Origin: Emcibacter sp.
GTDB taxonomy: Bacteria; Pseudomonadota; Alphaproteobacteria; Sphingomonadales; Emcibacteraceae
Length of the DNA: 7,128 nt
Assembly (NCBI GenBank): GCA_023142175.1
Contig: JAGLJX010000194.1
Coordinates: forward strand, 1-7,128
Direction of reading: 5' to 3'
In this document: one piece after another, positions 6,610-7,128 of the stretch
Position numbering within the stretch: the stretch's first letter is position 1
How the letters are laid out: every line of letters begins with the position of its first letter
The notes under the pieces: model-generated
The model's input: the letters and a program-made list of their open reading frames with translations, nothing else
What the model was told of the DNA's origin: nothing
Database searches by the model: none
Program-made: the position numbers and the translations under genes

Positions 6610-7128
6610 ATGCAACCCAGCGACACAAACACTAAAATTATGGAAGCCACTCCGATAAATCTCCTTCTGGCTGCCAAATTTCTCACCCAAGGCAAATTGG
6701 TCTCTTTCCCCACGGAAACAGTATATGGTTTGGGCGCGGATGCTACTAATGACGCCGCAGTGGCCAGCATTTTTGAGGCAAAACAAAGACCCAGTTTTAA
6801 TCCGTTAATTATCCACCTGTCATCCCTGGAGGAAGCGGAGAAATATGTTGATTTTGATATAGTGTCCCGCAAATTAGCCGAAGCTTTCTGGCCCGGCCCT
6901 TTCACACTTGTTCTGAAAAAGAAGCCCGACTGCGGCCTGTCCATGCTTGTTTCGGCGGGGCTTGATACTGTGGCTATCCGTGTGCCGGCACATCCCGTAG
7001 CACAGAAATTGTTGCAGGAATTCCCTTATCCCATTGCAGCCCCAAGCGCCAATATTTCCGGAAAGCTCAGCCCCACACGCCCGGAGCATGTGGCCGATGC
7101 CTTTGGGGGCGAAGTGACCATGATACTT
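6610..7128 (+). CDS. L-threonylcarbamoyladenylate synthase (Sua5/YciO/YrdC family), N-terminal part
   Basis: This enzyme makes threonylcarbamoyl-AMP from threonine, bicarbonate and ATP, the first step of the t6A37 modification of ANN-decoding tRNAs. I translated 173 codons up to the right edge. Family motifs are clear: SFPTETVYGLGADAT (32-46), FEAKQRPSFNPLIIHL (55-70, with KQR 58-60 of the nucleotide pocket), FWPGPFTLVL (93-102), LDTVAIRVPAHPVA (118-131) and APSANISGKLSPT (144-156). Because the 3' end is missing, I cannot tell whether it is the short TsaC form (about 190-210 residues) or the long Sua5 form with an extra C-terminal domain (about 320); alphaproteobacterial versions are often long. 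ATG 6610 is my choice, but no good ribosome site precedes it (GGG at 6594-6596 is 13 bases away). ATG 6640 is an alternative that would still keep the whole conserved domain. It is transcribed away from the lipid genes and has no evident functional link with them. Confidence 0.94.
   Translation, partial: MQPSDTNTKIMEATPINLLLAAKFLTQGKLVSFPTETVYGLGADATNDAAVASIFEAKQRPSFNPLIIHLSSLEEAEKYVDFDIVSRKLAEAFWPGPFTLVLKKKPDCGLSMLVSAGLDTVAIRVPAHPVAQKLLQEFPYPIAAPSANISGKLSPTRPEHVADAFGGEVTMIL

Noticed and set aside
6565..7089. Minus-strand open frames over the right end
   Set aside because: They are antisense to sua5, whose motifs are unmistakable, and carry no domain of their own.
1..7128. Search for tRNA or rRNA genes, CRISPR arrays, insertion sequences, attachment sites and riboswitches
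   Set aside because: Reading both strands gave no tRNA-like arms, no regularly spaced repeats, no transposase motifs or terminal repeats, and intergenic gaps other than 6431-6609 are too short for a riboswitch.

Overview
This window looks like an ordinary chromosomal segment of an alphaproteobacterium. The evidence is gene order and protein character: an HDAC-family deacetylase, xseB, ispA and dxs in a row on one strand is a familiar alphaproteobacterial arrangement, and the Dxs, IspA, acyl-CoA dehydrogenase and Sua5 sequences read like alphaproteobacterial members of their families. Base composition is moderate by eye, with an AT-rich intergenic region. The order or genus cannot be fixed from the sequence alone.

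Layout, in the direction of transcription on the minus strand from right to left: a long acyl-CoA dehydrogenase (6430 to 4637), a FadD-type acyl-CoA synthetase (4632 to 2935), a zinc-dependent class II HDAC-like deacetylase (2863 to 1940), xseB for the exonuclease VII small subunit (1895 to 1644), ispA for farnesyl diphosphate synthase (about 1636 to 734), and the N-terminal 238 codons of dxs (715 to 1, running off the left edge). The gaps are 4, 71, 44, 7 and 18 bases, so all six could be read as one transcript or as two adjoining units. On the plus strand, divergent from the dehydrogenase, lies the first part of sua5/tsaC (6610 to the right edge), a tRNA threonylcarbamoyladenosine biosynthesis gene. 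The 179-base AT-rich gap between the two divergent genes is the only obvious place for promoters. No stretch longer than 300 bases lacks a gene, and no tRNA, rRNA, mobile element, CRISPR array or clear terminator was seen.

Functionally there are two themes. The right half handles fatty or other carboxylic acids: an acid is activated to its CoA thioester by the ligase and oxidised to the 2-enoyl-CoA by the dehydrogenase. The left half starts isoprenoid synthesis: Dxs makes the first MEP-pathway intermediate and IspA condenses the C5 products to farnesyl diphosphate. XseB is a DNA-repair passenger commonly found there. The deacetylase sits between the halves. Because the synthetase carries the PKTxxGK motif typical of acyl-CoA synthetases controlled by lysine acetylation, the deacetylase could regulate its neighbour; this is inference.

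Nothing here is clearly a new system. The more interesting points are the deacetylase next to its possible substrate, the unresolved substrate of the ligase/dehydrogenase pair (general beta-oxidation or a DmdB/DmdC-like role), and the heavy use of non-ATG starts (TTG for dxs and the deacetylase, GTG for xseB and the dehydrogenase), including a four-codon frame overlapping the dxs start.
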